From the NCBI RefSeq assembly GCF_040802235.1, contig NC_133174.1, positions 136,701,213-136,765,212 of the forward strand: 64,000 nucleotides of DNA, written 5' to 3'. The DNA is from Manis javanica. Its lineage: Eukaryota; Chordata; Mammalia; Pholidota; Manidae. A program made the position numbers and the translations under genes. The notes below the pieces were generated by a model. It searched no databases. It saw only the letters and a list, made by a program, of their open reading frames with translations, and was not told the DNA's origin. This document shows positions 31,606 through 43,015 of the stretch, piece by piece (within the stretch, counting starts at the first letter, position 1; each line of letters starts with the position of its first letter).

Positions 31606-33778
31606 TCAGCCAATGGAGGGGATAAGACTGGAGGATGTCTGTTCCCCAGAACAGTACCTGGCCACATACAAGATGCCTGGAAAAGTTTACTGCCTGAATG
31701 ATCTTCTATGGATCCTTCCATCACAGACATTCCTCAACTCTGTGGAGTCATCCCCCTTGGTACTATGAATCTGCCTTTACAGCTTGGCGATCTAGTGACA
31801 GAATCTTCACTTGAACGGAAGGGTTTTTTTTAACCAGGTGATAACCATCTGAGTTTCTCTTTTACTTTTAAAACATTCTACTGCTCACTGTTTCTTCCTC
31901 CAGTCACCCAGGAGATGGAAGCTTATACCACTCATGTTCCCTTCTCTAGTGGTACGTGCTACCACCCACAGAAACTGTTGAGGTCTGTAAACATAAGGAA
32001 AGCATTAGAGATGAAAACCTGGTCCCATAATCCGCAGCCCAGACGACATATCACACAGTCTCACAGCCAATTCATAAAATGAAAGAAGGGAGCAGACAGA
32101 AGAATATTAACATTGTCAATCCAAAAAAGTGGGTTTAAAATTAGTCAAGGGAAAACTATGTCAATCATGACTCAGACGGCACCACCGATCGCTTTGCACG
32201 TTCACTTCTCAACCAACCCACCATGTGAAATTCCTCATATCCAAAATGCCCACTGCCAAACATCAGTGCTAAGAGCATCAGACTTCAATGAACAGCAACA
32301 ACAAAAACTCACAGAGAAGGGAGGGAAAGCCTGAAAAAAATTTAAATTCTACAATTACCTATTACCAGAGACTTCTAGATTTAATGGAAAGTGTGGCCCC
32401 CCAAAAAAAAATAGTAAAATAAAGGAAAAAAGAAGAACCGTGGTAAAATCTACTGCCGAGGGAGAACACAGGGGCTGGGTGGGGGGGATGGTTTCCATAA
32501 GATTAAAGTAAGTCTTGAGGCTCCTTCCACCTCTTTTCTCAAAAATACAACTGGAGGCTGGAATAAAAGAGCAAGAGAGAACCAGGGTGCTCACATGGGA
32601 GCCCCCACTTGTCCTAGTGCTGCTAGGAATGGCCATGAAATGCTGAGTCTGTGGAGGAGACAGGCCAGCACCCCCGACACCCCTGCACTGCAGGCCCAGA
32701 GGGGCGGGAGGGGAGAGGCAGGGAGGGGAGCAAGTTCTCTGTATTTCCAAGGCACCCCAAACCCCACTACTGGGACGGGAGGGTGAGAGAGCAAGCAGCA
32801 TGCACTTAAAGCCAGACCACCCATGCTCCTCCCTGGCCATAATAGGGTGGGCCCCAAGACAGACACGCAACGCCGCCCGAAAGCACCAGCACTCCAAAGG
32901 GTGCTGCCTGACCACCCCCAACATGCACACATCCTCATTTCTCACAGAAGGTGCAGCACAGACATCTGCCATGGAAACACTTTGGGAGGCTGAGCCTCAG
33001 CGCTACCATAGACCCTGTATGTTCTTTCTGGAGCAAATCGAGCCCCTTTCTGGCTTCAGTGTCTCCATCAAGGGGCTACAGCAGTGATCTCCCAGGGACC
33101 TTCCAGACTGGTCAAGCCCCAGCTACAGCAAGCTCAGAGGCAGTGGGAACACAAGAAAAGCCCCATCCTTGCCTGAGCCAGGTGAAGTTGAGGACACGTA
33201 CTCGAAGCAGAGGGCCCAGCAGGTATTCCATGCAGTTGCCCTGCAATTGCAGTGGGCACAACCACAGCTTCTAAATCCAGTCCTGGCCTTAGAGACACTT
33301 GATTAGTCCTGAGCAAAGGATTCATTATCCAAGTGACCCAAAGACATGCCGTGCCTCCCCTGACACTAATGTCCTGGCTGATGCAGGCCCACTCTGTTAT
33401 CTCACAGACGCCCTGTCAGCATTTCATAATTAGGAAAAAGCTCTTTCTGCCATCATCAACAAGATCCATTTGGTGGAGACGACAGCTTCTGCAAGGGAGA
33501 TGGTTTTTCAAACAAAAAGGTTTCAGATACCAAAATCCAGGCACTCCAGCAAGTCACATCTTGAAAGCCCAGTCCTAGATGGCTCAGTATCCTTAAACTT
33601 GCCTTCCTTTGGTTCTAGAAGGAAATTGCCCTTCTTTTTCCAGGACCAGGACTGTTCAAACCTTTAAAGTAACTCTTGCCAGTGTGGCTGAAAAACTATT
33701 TTGCAAGGGAAAAAAAATCTTAACTGAGACATAGAATGATGTTGCTTCCTAGACAAAAAGAGTCCTCTTAGCTTATAT

Positions 33779-33780
<2 letters not shown>
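31606..33780. other. 2.2 kb single-copy sequence with the longest open frame
   Basis: No transposon recognised. The longest frame in the window, 205 codons on the reverse strand (32355-32972), lies here. Its translation shows no family motif, is rich in Ser, Pro and Cys, and ends in a hydrophobic run. A 95-codon and a 107-codon forward frame sit in or beside the same DNA. I treat it as a chance frame in GC-rich sequence. Confidence 0.4.

Positions 33781-33813
<33 letters not shown>
33781..33813. repeat. (AC)16 microsatellite
   Basis: Uninterrupted AC dinucleotides, likely polymorphic. Confidence 0.98.
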
Positions 33814-33817
<4 letters not shown>

Positions 33818-34569
33818 TGCATGCTGGCGTTGCAAAATTTCTAAATAACTTATCAGACTTACAAATATGGCTATTGTATAGTGGGTTTCTGAATCACCAT
33901 TTAATAAGAAATCAAATATGAAAGGCAAATATTTAATCAAACTAAACATGGTCATATAAATCATGATCCGCCATACGCCTGCTCATTTAGTATTTACAGC
34001 AAATGAGAGACTATTGTGACCTACAAAGTGAGTGTTAAAAGCTCTGAAATGGACACTGCATGTTTAAACAAGAACCATCACAAAAGTCAAAGAAACTGCC
34101 CACCTGACTTTCCTTTATATTCTGTAAATCTTTGCACAGAGGAAGGACTGAGGGCTTTCTGCCACCAAGCAAAGCAAACTTTCTTTTCCAGTGAGGCCTA
34201 GAGTTACACGTTTTCATCTGCCAAATCTAAATGATGCCACACCTTAGCCTCAGCTCTCAACTCTTCAGACACTAACTGGACAAAGGAGGTGGAGGCAGAG
34301 CAAAGGGAACAACAATATTTTTACCCTCCACCTATACAAAACCCTACTGTTCTCTGTCACTAAACTCTCTACTGACAGGATACATGCGGGAAGACGTAAT
34401 CACTTCCTTGGCAAAGACCTGAAGGCAAACAGTTGAAGTGCTTCCTTCCTCTTCCTCGTCCGTGCTTTCTATAAACAAATGAGGCTTATGGATAACCAGC
34501 TAAAGGCAAATGGAATGGAGGCCACTTTGGTGTAAAAGATGAAGGAGGTTTCCTTGGTGATCCCAGGTT
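33814..34569. other. Single-copy sequence, no gene recognised
   Basis: Nothing recognisable. Two opposing 60-codon frames at 34016-34217 overlap. Confidence 0.4.
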
Positions 34570-34670
34570 CAATGACAAGTTATTGGCAGAATTTCTATTA
34601 TACAAGTAATAAATATGTATTATAGAAAACTTGGAAACTACAGAGAAGTGTAAAAAGACAACTGAGCTTT
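34570..34670 (-). mobile_element. Old L1 (L1ME-type) 3' UTR, first piece
   Basis: 'ttatacaagtaataaatatgtattatagaaaacttggaaactacagagaagtgtaaaaaga' matches the antisense 3' UTR of an old L1. The match continues at 34882 beyond a younger L1. Confidence 0.55.
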
Positions 34671-34873
34671 TTCCTTTTTCACATGATTTTTCATTGCAGT
34701 ATAGTTGATATATAATATTATATTGGTTTCAACTATACAACATAGTGATTCAACAGTAACCTCCATGATTAAATCTTCACCCTAACTGGTGTAGTTACTA
34801 TCTGTCAATACAGAAAGATGTTATGAAACTATTGACTATGTTCTCTATGCTGTGCTTTCATCCCTGTGGCTAT
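34671..34873 (-). mobile_element. Younger L1 3' end nested in old L1
   Basis: T-rich start (the antisense poly(A) tail), then 'ttgcagtatagttgatatataatattatattggtttcaactatacaacatagtgattca', a laurasiatherian-type L1 3' UTR in reverse. TGAGCTTT at 34663-34670 and at 34874-34881 forms a probable target duplication, and the old L1 reads through when the insert is removed. Heavily 5'-truncated. Confidence 0.78.
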
Positions 34874-34881
34874 TGAGCTTT

Positions 34882-35060
34882 CATCCCAAAATGACCAATG
34901 TTAACATTGAAATATTTCCTCCTGCCTTTTTGGTTATAAATAAATGCTGCTAATCATATCTACAATTCCACATCCTACTTTTTTCACATACAATTATAAG
35001 CATCTTCACATACTACAATCATCATTTTGAGAACCACATGAAGTGGACTTGATAGAGACA
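34882..35060 (-). mobile_element. Old L1 (L1ME-type) 3' UTR, second piece
   Basis: 'atgaccaatgttaacattgaaatatttcctcctgcc' and 'tgctgctaatcatatctacaattccacatcctacttttttcacatacaattataagcatc' continue the antisense L1 begun at 34570. Confidence 0.6.
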
Positions 35061-35084
35061 AAAAGAAAAGTGCATCATAGGTGG

Positions 35085-35337
35085 TTCAAAGCCTTGGCTT
35101 TGGGGTCGGATGGAACTGGGTTCCAGTTGCAGCCCCACTACTACTGGCTCCGTGGTCCTACACAAGTGATCCAGCCCCTGGCCTTCAGGCTCCTGCTCTG
35201 TAAACTACGGGTCACAGTAGCATAGTGTCCGTCACCAGGGCTGTTTTGAGGCTTAATGAGACAACACCATAAAAGCACTTAGCATGGTACCAGCAGTAAC
35301 TCCATAGCACATGTCAGCTGAGATTATTACTACCATT
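35085..35337 (+). mobile_element. MIR SINE, nearly full length, nested in old L1
   Basis: Sense MIR: 'ggctttggggtcggatggaactgggttccagttgcagccccactactactggctccgtgg', 'ttcaggctcctgctctgtaaactacgggtcacagtag', 'gggctgttttgaggcttaatgagacaacaccataaaagcacttagcatggtaccagcag'. Confidence 0.9.
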
Positions 35338-35545
35338 TTCTAATTATCCAATCTTTGACTGTTAGCCTTTGGATAGCTTCCAAATTTCCCATTTGGACAA
35401 CCCTGCAATGTACACATAAAGAGTTTGAATTCTTTTCCTTAGAATATATTTTCCAAAAGTGAAACTCCTGGACATTCTGTGGTTATTGATACGTATTGCC
35501 AAATTTGTTGGCCAGATGAGTTTTGCCCTACCATGAATCAGGGTG
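35338..35545 (-). mobile_element. Old L1 (L1ME-type) ORF2 end, third piece
   Basis: 'ggatagcttccaaatttcccatttggacaaccctgcaatg', 'ttccttagaatatattttccaaaagtgaaactcctgg' and 'gatacgtattgccaaatttgttggcc' are the antisense of the L1 ORF2 C-terminal region. It belongs with the 34570 and 34882 pieces. Confidence 0.65.
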
Positions 35546-35945
35546 GAGATATTATCAAGGGCTGAAGAACAGAGCGAGAGCAGGAGCCCTTGAAGTCCTT
35601 AAAGGTCTTAAGGCTGGAAGGGCTCTTGAGGAGCACCGAGTGCAATCCTGTTCAGATTACTAATGGGAGGCAGCTGTCCACATCGATGGTCCTGGCCTCA
35701 CTCAGGTGGGAACCTCATAGCCCACGGGGCAATGTGCATATGAAGCAGCAGGTGGTGAGGCAGTGCCAAAGCCTGCACCATCCATGCCCACAGGCTACCC
35801 GCCATTTGCCATTGAATCCTGTACTGTGGCCTCTAGCTTCCCCGTGAAAGTCAAGGCATATTTTCACACCCCCTTGGCCACAGTTTTCTCCAGCAGGAAC
35901 ATATATGAGCATAATAATAGGAAACAACTCATGCTGTTCTCTGAT
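35546..35945. other. Single-copy sequence, no gene recognised
   Basis: Nothing recognisable. Opposing frames overlap at 35590-35927. Confidence 0.4.
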
Positions 35946-36245
35946 CTAAAGTGCTTTTCCCAACTTTTTAAATGGCTACCTCCTTCTCATCACTTATATC
36001 TCAGCTTCAACAGCACCTCTTCCAAGAGGCAAGAGCACCAATTCTGAGTAACTGCCTTACCCACAATTTTCTACAGTCGAGCATATCCATTTCATCCCAA
36101 GAACTCATCATGGCTTGTGATCGTGTCTTTCTGTTTGTTTATGCATAGTGCATCTCCCCACCTAGACTTTCCACTCCATGAGGGGTGGAATTCTGTCTCC
36201 GTCTTGTTAGTTGTACCCTTAGTCCCCAGCTAGCAAAAGCCCTGG
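35946..36245 (-). mobile_element. L2 LINE fragment
   Basis: Antisense L2 order: 'cacttatatctcagcttcaacagcacctcttccaagaggc' (equivalent to the 'caggtctcagctcaaatgtcacctcctcagagaggcc' block), then 'ctagactttccactccatgaggggtggaattctgtctccgtcttg' (equivalent to 'ctagactgtaagctccatgagggcaggg'). Confidence 0.68.
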
Positions 36246-36679
36246 CCCTCCTTCCCCACCATTGCCTCTTTGATGTTCAGGGCCCTCTTGGCCATGCTGG
36301 CTGCTGGGCCTTGAGCCAGCCTCTGGGGACACACAAAAGAACACACGATCTGTGCCTTTAAGGAATACCCATGGCTATCTCTCTGCACAGCCGTGGCAGC
36401 AAGAACTAGGAAGCCTCTATACAGGGGCAACATCCTGTAATAATGGGAGGAAACCAGAAGCTAGAGCTCACTAATGGGCATCCATCCCCAGGAAGGTTGA
36501 TTCTACCACCCCCAACATGCATGCTCATACTCGGCACCTGTGTGGACCTTGTCGGCTCTGTAAAACCCTCAAAATCTATTCCTCAGGATGCCCTTACGAC
36601 CTCCCATAAGCCAAGAGCTGAAAGAGCTGGTGCAGCAGAAGAGGAGTAAAGGAAAGATGAGACAGGACAGAGGGCAAGA
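36246..36679. other. Single-copy sequence, no gene recognised
   Basis: Nothing recognisable. Confidence 0.4.
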
Positions 36680-36832
36680 GCCTAAAATCTGGGCTCCAGT
36701 CCCAGTTGTGCCCCTTAGGATACAGGGCAGGTCACCTCATCCCTGAGCTTCAGTTTTCTCCAGAAGAGTAACAGACAGTAAACTCTTTCCTACCTCTTGG
36801 GAGGCTTCAGTGATTGTGCACATGGAAGATGA
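36680..36832 (+). mobile_element. MIR SINE
   Basis: Sense MIR: 'aatctgggctccagtcccagttgtgccccttaggatacagggcaggtcacctcatccctgagcttcagttttctcc' and 'cctacctcttgggaggcttcagtgattgtgcacatgg'. Confidence 0.72.
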
Positions 36833-37714
36833 GGGCAGCAGGGAGGCCAAGAAGTTATTATGGTAAGCTGGTTGGCAGGAGTGTGCCAGTTCCATTACCA
36901 CTCCGGAGGTGTTGATGGTGGAGGCAGAGAGAGAGCCACACCTTCTGCCCCCAGCCCTGGACTTTCCTGGCCAAGGAGTTCTCCTCGGGCCTCTTGAAAC
37001 AGCCCCCAGCTTGGACTTCCTCCTGAATGTGCTCCGAACAGCTCTAAGGAGAAGCTACCTATTTTCTTCAAGGCCATTTTCTAATCAAATAGGCAGTGTG
37101 TCCACAGCAGCAAAAAGAGACCTTTAACTGATGAACGCAAAAGCTCAGAGAAACCACAAGTGCCCTGTTCACCATGTCAGTCCTACAGAGGAAGTTGTGG
37201 TTCTGTCAATTTCCCCTGCCAGGTACAACTGCAACACTGGCTTATATTACTAATTACATGCAGTATGTGTGTCTCAGGTTGTAACAGATGGTGTTTGCAA
37301 TGCATGCAAAAGCATCAGATAGGCATGGAGATTTTCCAAAGAGGAGATAGAAACAACAACAAAAAAATCATCTCACCAGCAAAATTCTGAAGAGTGTTTA
37401 TATTGCTTCCTACTGTGGCAAAACAGAGAACACCCAATTCCTGTGATGGCTCCTCTGCCTGGGAGAAGCCAGCTGAACACGCAGGGGCTGATGCCACTGG
37501 AAAGGTCTACCTAAAGGGGCATGCGCTCACCCTTTCTAGAAGAACTACTCCTTAAAAGAGGTGAAAATGCGGAATCTAGGCCTCATTCCGCTAATAAATC
37601 TGGAACTCCCTTTACTTGCCAAGGTTGCTGGCTCAAGTGGACGGCTCTAATTAAAGAAAAATCTGTTCTAACAGAATACCCACGATTTCTTTCCTGTAAC
37701 TCATAAAACCAGTG
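36833..37714. other. Single-copy sequence, no gene recognised
   Basis: Nothing recognisable. Frames are at most 76 codons. Confidence 0.4.
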
Positions 37715-37820
37715 GATGGTCATTATTTCAACCTCCTTACTTCCCAGCTGAGAAGCTTGAAGCCCGGATAAGGGAGGAGAGTCGGCCAACAGCACATGGC
37801 TAGATAATGACTTGCCCTGG
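37715..37820 (-). mobile_element. MIR SINE fragment, weak
   Basis: Antisense MIR-like 'agctgagaagcttgaagcccggataagggaggag...aacagcacatggctagataatgacttgccctgg'. Confidence 0.42.
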
Positions 37821-38159
37821 CTCTTTAAACGGATTTACCCTGCCAGCCTCCTCACCTCCCTAGACGTGAGCAGCAAGCACCTACTCATGTTTTCCAATGT
37901 CCTAAGACCCACCTGCCCCACTCGCTTCTGACGTGCTCCCGCTCTAATATCCTTGTGATTCCTTCCCACCTCTTGACCTTCATACCGGGGCTTGGATGTT
38001 GTCTCCAACCCTCTGGAAAGAACTTAGACTTGCCTCCTCCTCTGGCCCACACCTCTGGCTCCCCTGACTCTGGCCCCCAACCCTAGCAAGCTCATCTAAA
38101 TCTTGGCCCAGCGATCCAAGCCATGGCTGAATCACTGCTAGAGAGGAGAAGATTCAGGC
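37821..38159. other. Unassigned sequence
   Basis: Possibly diverged L2 antisense around 37880-37980, too weak to call. Confidence 0.3.
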
Positions 38160-38235
38160 AGAGGCAAAGCCAAGACCAAAGTCTAAGTCTCCTGACTCAG
38201 AGACCCATGAACTTTCCACTACACGATCCTCTTCA
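38160..38235 (-). mobile_element. MIR SINE fragment
   Basis: Antisense MIR 5' end: 'gcaaagccaagaccaaagtctaagtctcctgactcagagacccatgaactttccactacacgatcc'. Confidence 0.55.
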
Positions 38236-38289
38236 CTGCTTGCCCTGCACTGCTGTTAGTTCCACCATATACAGCAGCCAGTAAATCTA

Positions 38290-38640
38290 GCCCCCCTCCT
38301 TCATCATATGAAGACAGTTTTCATGTCCCCAGCTCACCTTAACCAATGCTACCTGAGGCTTCTCTCTTCTACATAAATCATCCCCAGCTTCTTCAAACTG
38401 ACCTCATAATTCATGGTTTCCAGATCTTCAGAGGGATCATAAATTCAATCATCTTCTTAAAAAAAAATAGAGAATACTTCAGATCCATCACATCTTTTTA
38501 GCCCATCTGCTTGTATCGGTGCAGCTCTGAGGTCACATTTCCTAAGCTGCCTGTCACATTATACCAAGTCATGAGTTGTGGTCAACTAAAACCTGGGATC
38601 ACGTTCAAAATCAGAATTCTTCCTTCAGGATGTTCAACTG
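38290..38640 (-). mobile_element. L3/CR1-like LINE fragment
   Basis: 'ctcttctacataaatcatccccagcttcttcaaactgacctcataattcatggtttccagatcttca' is the antisense of the CR1/L3 motif that reads 'tggaaaccatg...gaggaac..ttgaaggaactgggaatgttt'. The 3' half is weaker. Confidence 0.52.
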
Positions 38641-38795
38641 CCAACAAGAAAGCAAAGGTGCTCTCTCTTTCCTCTGAGATCTCTAAGCTAGGATTTTGTA
38701 AATCTAGGGGTGTCAGATGTCAGATAGTATGTTCTACACCAGGTAAAGAAAGCTTATCTGCATAGGAGAGTATGGAGGCAGTAAGAAAAGAGCAG

Positions 38796-38797
<2 letters not shown>

Positions 38798-38845
<48 letters not shown>
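38798..38845. repeat. (GT)24 microsatellite
   Basis: 48 bp of pure GT followed by a short AG run and a CGCG-containing stretch. Probably polymorphic; pure alternating purine-pyrimidine of this length can adopt Z-DNA. Confidence 0.98.
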
Positions 38846-38847
<2 letters not shown>

Positions 38848-38879
38848 GAGAGAGACAGCGCGTGCACTAGCCCACACTA

Positions 38880-39065
38880 CCCTGTGAGCACACATTCATT
38901 GGTGCTATCAAGTCCCCAGTTTGAACCCTTGAAGCCTCCTGAGCAGCCTTGTTCCCTGCAGCTATTCCACTGATTCTGGGAGTTACCCCAGCACCCTGCC
39001 AATAAATTCTCTTGCATGCTTAACCTAAGAAGGAAGGTTTCTGACACTTACAACCAAAAGAAAGT
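38880..39065 (+). mobile_element. Probable ERVL-type LTR 3' portion
   Basis: 'gccaataaattctcttgcatgcttaacctaagaaggaaggtttctgacacttacaaccaaaagaaa' carries AATAAA (39001-39006) followed by the 'ggtttctgtcacttgcaaccaaaaga' ending common to several ERVL LTRs. The upstream part is unclear. Confidence 0.5.
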
Positions 39066-41169
39066 TGACTTCAGGTTTCCTGAGGTCTTCACGTGGCAGG
39101 TTCTTTCTCTTCCTTCACGTCCCCGATTCACAGCCAGTGTGGAGCTTTTCCTTGCTGAATGAGGTGGGAGGCCAGGTATCTAGACAGTAGATGGCGTAGT
39201 GAAAAGAGCAAGTGTGATAATGTTAAACACCAAGTCTTCTGCTTATCACTTTGCCAAGCACCAGCCCAAGCCTTCTCTGGGTTCCTCCAAAGACCCTTGT
39301 CATCCACAAAGCCCAGATGAGAGTACACAGTAAGCTACTGCCTTGCCGCTTCAAAGATCTCCACTCCAGATGGCAAGCTCTGCAGAAGATGGGTTCCCAG
39401 GGTGGAGAAGAAGTGCTTGGGAAAATTACAGGTCTGTTACACAGTCTGAATTTGTCCTGCTCCCAGGACAAATAATAATGCCAGACCACCCATTGAACGT
39501 GTGAAATGGAACACCATCTGTGTTCCGCCAGAAAGAGTCTAAGAAACCTGGAGCTGGAGATGGCACAAACTAAATGTTTGGGTTTGTAATGATTGGCAGC
39601 AAGATAATCAAGCTGAATCTCCCAAATGCCTTGGGCTCTTCCTCTTTTAAAGTGCACACATGGGAAAAGGATTTGGCGGAAAGACCAGCAGCTAACAAGT
39701 CACACAAAAACAACTTCCAAGCCAGCGGTTCGCTGAAATAGGCAGCACTGTCCAGGAAGATGGTCAATATGGTGTCGAGTAGAGAGCAGTGTTCCTGGTA
39801 TAACTGCCCCCATTGTGGCTAAGATGCAGTCCAGCATGTTGCATTGCAATTAGCATTTAGAGGAACCATGCCCGGCTAATAGCCTTGCAGTTGCAAACTC
39901 ACTCAGAAGGGATTAGATACTCCTACTAATACATCAGTGCTGGAGTGAGTTTTGCTCAATTACGTACTTGGCTTCAAGCCTTCTATTTAAGGCATTACAA
40001 CACCACAAACTCATCTACCAGGAAATCTGTTTTTCCCTCCTACACTAGTCCTAGGAAACCACCAAAGAAAGATCTTACTAGTTCTCTGAGTTTGACTTTT
40101 TTGCTTTATTTCAGGAAATGATAATGTTTCTGGAAGCATAAGAGGATGAGGTACAGGAACCTAATATTTAGGTTAACCCAGGGGAACACAGACCCTACAT
40201 ATTTATAAATCCTTTCTGCACACGCTTGATTACTAATCTTTTGGAGGAAATGCTAACAGCCCAGATGGCAATAATCTGAAAGAAGGGGAGCTAGTAAATA
40301 GTTTCAGATTAAGCTGAATAATAACAGTGAAGAGGGGACCCACTGGGGTATATACCTAGACGGAGAGAAAGAATCCATCTTTTTGTAGAATTTTAACAAC
40401 TGTTTTCCCACTAAGGAGCCTTTAATGAAGCAACCTGATCACCTAGTTCCTGATCATTTTAGTGCTTATACTTTTAAGGGATTTAAGGAAGCACAGAAAA
40501 TAAATGGGTGGTGCCTATTAAACTAATACTGATCTGGGAATGAAGCATTTCATGATACCTTCAGGAATGGTGTCATGAAAAAAGTGTGAGGCAGTCACAG
40601 AGAGGGCTGGGACTTTGGCAAGTGTTCTAAGCATTGTTCTTCATATCATTGGCACTGTATCAACAAAGCTACTTGAAGAATGAACTTGACACTGCTTCAG
40701 CCAATGAGCTAGAGGAACAGATCCACCCTGAAGTCTTCTGATGTTAAATTTTGTGATCCACTATGCATCCAAAATACAAGTCATAGATTTCTGCTCTCAA
40801 GACAGGATTACAACTACCCTTCATACGTGTGTAATCACCCTAGAGACAGAAAGCAGCCAGGTACATGGGACAGTATGTCGAGAGACTCTGAGTCCTTGCC
40901 AAATAAGTAACAATTGAAGCAAACGTCAGGCTTCCTTTTCCCAGGACTGTCTTGTTTTTAAATATCCTACTGGATAGTATCCCCACAAACCCCTCAAATG
41001 TCCTAGAAATGCCAATATTTTAGCAAATAGTGACAAAATTGTGTTAGTCATCATAGCAGTACAAATTTCAACAACTCACAGAGATCACATCTCAGATCAT
41101 GCCCCCTTGGTCCTCCACTGATATTGACAACACAGTGCTCCAGATCTGAGAGAAACATTCCTATAGGTT
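39066..41169. other. 2.1 kb single-copy sequence, no gene recognised
   Basis: No recognisable transposon. A 144-codon reverse frame (39223-39657) and a 74-codon forward frame overlap, with no motif. The 39820-40700 part is AT-rich and could contain conserved non-coding DNA. Confidence 0.4.
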
Positions 41170-41345
41170 GCTGTCTCAGCTGGAGGTCTTTGACTGTAAG
41201 CAATCAAAAAGGATTCTGAGTACCTCAAGCAAAACTGAGAATGTATTGGAAGGCTATAGGGAAGCTCACAAGATCACAGGAAAACTAAAGAACCAGGCTT
41301 GGAAAAGCGAGGAGCCAGAGAGCTCCAGAGGGTCTGGGACCACTC
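41170..41345 (+). mobile_element. Old dispersed repeat, family not named
   Basis: 'aaactgagaatgtattggaaggctatagggaagctcacaagatcacaggaaaactaaagaaccaggcttgg' has the look of an old dispersed mammalian repeat and resembles the block at 25370-25430. I cannot name it. Confidence 0.3.
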
Positions 41346-41369
41346 AGCAGCTTCACCCAAACATGTACC

Positions 41370-41515
41370 ATAACTGGGATTCATTCACTCATTCAATATG
41401 TATTTACAAGTACTCCCCATGTGCCAGGCACAGTTACACACACTAGGGATATAGCAGTAAACCAAACACAAGACCCCCATTCTCATGGGGCTTTCATTCC
41501 AGTAGAGGGAAATCG
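41370..41515 (+). mobile_element. L2 fragment
   Basis: 'ttcattcactcattcaatatgtatttacaagtactccccatgtgccaggcacagtt', 'gatatagcagtaaacc', 'cccccattctcatggggctttcattccagtagaggg' in L2 sense order. Confidence 0.72.
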
Positions 41516-41589
41516 ACAATGACAATAGCAATGATCATCATGGTGGTGGTAAAAAATTGCCAATAAGTCTCCTTACGTACTTTCTTATG

Positions 41590-41655
41590 TACTTGGTTCT
41601 AGTTTTTGAGCATTTACTCTGTGACTAGCACTACGCTAAGTGTTTTCTTACACAT
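41590..41655 (-). mobile_element. MIR SINE fragment
   Basis: 'gagcatttactctgtgactagcactacgctaagtgttttcttacacattca' is the antisense MIR 3' end. Confidence 0.6.
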
Positions 41656-41659
41656 TCAT

Positions 41660-41775
41660 ACATCTTTCAACAAATGTTTATTGGGATGCCAGGAACTGTC
41701 CTAAGTACTGGAAATTCAGTAAGAATCCCTGCCTTCATGCAGCTGACATTATAATGAAGCAAATGAAACTACACA
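41660..41775 (+). mobile_element. L2 fragment
   Basis: 'tcaacaaatgtttattgggatgccaggaactgtcctaagtactggaaattcagtaag' and 'ccctgccttcatgcagctgacattat' in L2 sense order, a second piece close to the one at 41370. Confidence 0.68.
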
Positions 41776-41897
41776 AGACCAGGGAAATAACCATAAAAAA
41801 AGTTACAGGGAGCAGAGCCCAGAAAGCACATATAGTCAGGAATAATACCTGCTGTCCAGTCAGTATGGGAAGTCTCATAATGCAGGGAAGCATCAGT

Positions 41898-42119
41898 CAG
41901 TGCCGTGGTTCCCAATGGAAGGCAATTTTGTCCCCAAGGGGGAATTTGGCAAGATCTGGAGACATTTCTGGCTGTCACAACTCAGGGAGTGCTCCTGGGA
42001 TCTAGTACGTAGGGGTCAGGGACACTGTTCAACACCCTGCAGTGCACAGGACAGCCCCCTCAACCACAAGAAATTATCGACCCCCAAAATACCAATAGTA
42101 CTGAGGCTGACAAATCCTA
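41898..42119 (+). mobile_element. MER20 hAT-Charlie DNA transposon
   Basis: Near full length (222 bp against about 219 bp). It follows MER20: 'gtggttcccaatggaaggcaattttgtccccaagggggaatttggcaagatctggagacatttctggctgtcacaactcagg', 'ggatctagtacgtaggggtcagggacactg', 'ccctgcagtgcacaggacagcccc' and 'ccaatagtactgaggctga'. MER20 copies are known to act as enhancers in endometrial stromal cells. Whether this one does is unknown. Confidence 0.87.
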
Positions 42120-43015
42120 TATGAAAGTAATAAAAAGGGTCTTGCCTCAGTAGTAGTGGAAAATTAACCCGAGACTAAGCCCTTTCTTGCCCCAACTAAC
42201 AAAACTTTTGCTCATGCAAGACCTGAAAATCTCAAATGATTTCCACACAACTATATCCCAGAACAAAGCTCAAGGATATTTATGGGAATGTAAAAATACT
42301 CAGTTATCTAATAAGGCAAAATGGGCAATATCTGGCATCCAGTAAAAAATTTCCACACAGGCAAAGAAGAAGAAAAACATAACCCATAATGAGGAGAAAA
42401 AACTATTGAAATTGACAGAGAAATTAAATAGATGGTGAAATTAATAGCAAAAAACATTAGAATGGTTAGTATGACTATACTCCATGTGTCCAAGAAGCTA
42501 GAGGAAAGATTAAACATGTTAAGTAGAGAAACAGAACATATCAGATAATCCAAACCAACTTCTAGACGTGAAGACTAGAATGTGTAAATTGAAAAATATG
42601 CTGGATGGGATTAATGACATTACACATTGCAGATGAAAAGAGCATGAAGACATAGCAACATATAACATGTAAAATGAAACACAGAGTGAAACAAACTAAA
42701 AACCAAGAATAAATAGAATATCAGTGAAATGTGGCACAACTTAAAGCAACCAAGTATATATACAATTGAAGTCCCCAGAAGGCAGAGGGGAAATTCACTT
42801 TGAAGAAATAATGACCAAAATTTTTCAAAAGTTGATGGCAGCTATATACCAGCAGATCCATGAAGTTCAACAAACCCAAGCACAAGAAACATGAAGAAAA
42901 CTACACTAAGATATAAAATAATTGAATTGCTTGAAATCAGTGATTAAAAAGGAAATCTTAAAGTACAGTCAGAGGAAAAAATGATACACTCTGTCAAGAG
43001 GAACAAAGATGAAGA
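42120..43015 (+). mobile_element. L1M/HAL1-like ORF1 region
   Basis: Sense-strand remnants of an L1 ORF1, including 'ccaaaatttttcaaaagttgatggcagctatataccagcagatccatgaagttcaacaaacccaagcacaagaaacatgaagaaaactacac' and 'gtacagtcagaggaaaaa'. The reading frame is destroyed. A different L1 3' end interrupts it at about 43016. Confidence 0.78.

Noticed and set aside
33781..33813. CRISPR-like or structured repeat array
   Set aside because: Simple dinucleotide microsatellite; no repeat-spacer pattern exists anywhere in the window and the genome is mammalian.
39223..39657. 144-codon reverse frame
   Set aside because: No family motif; overlapped by a forward frame; nothing suggests exon boundaries.
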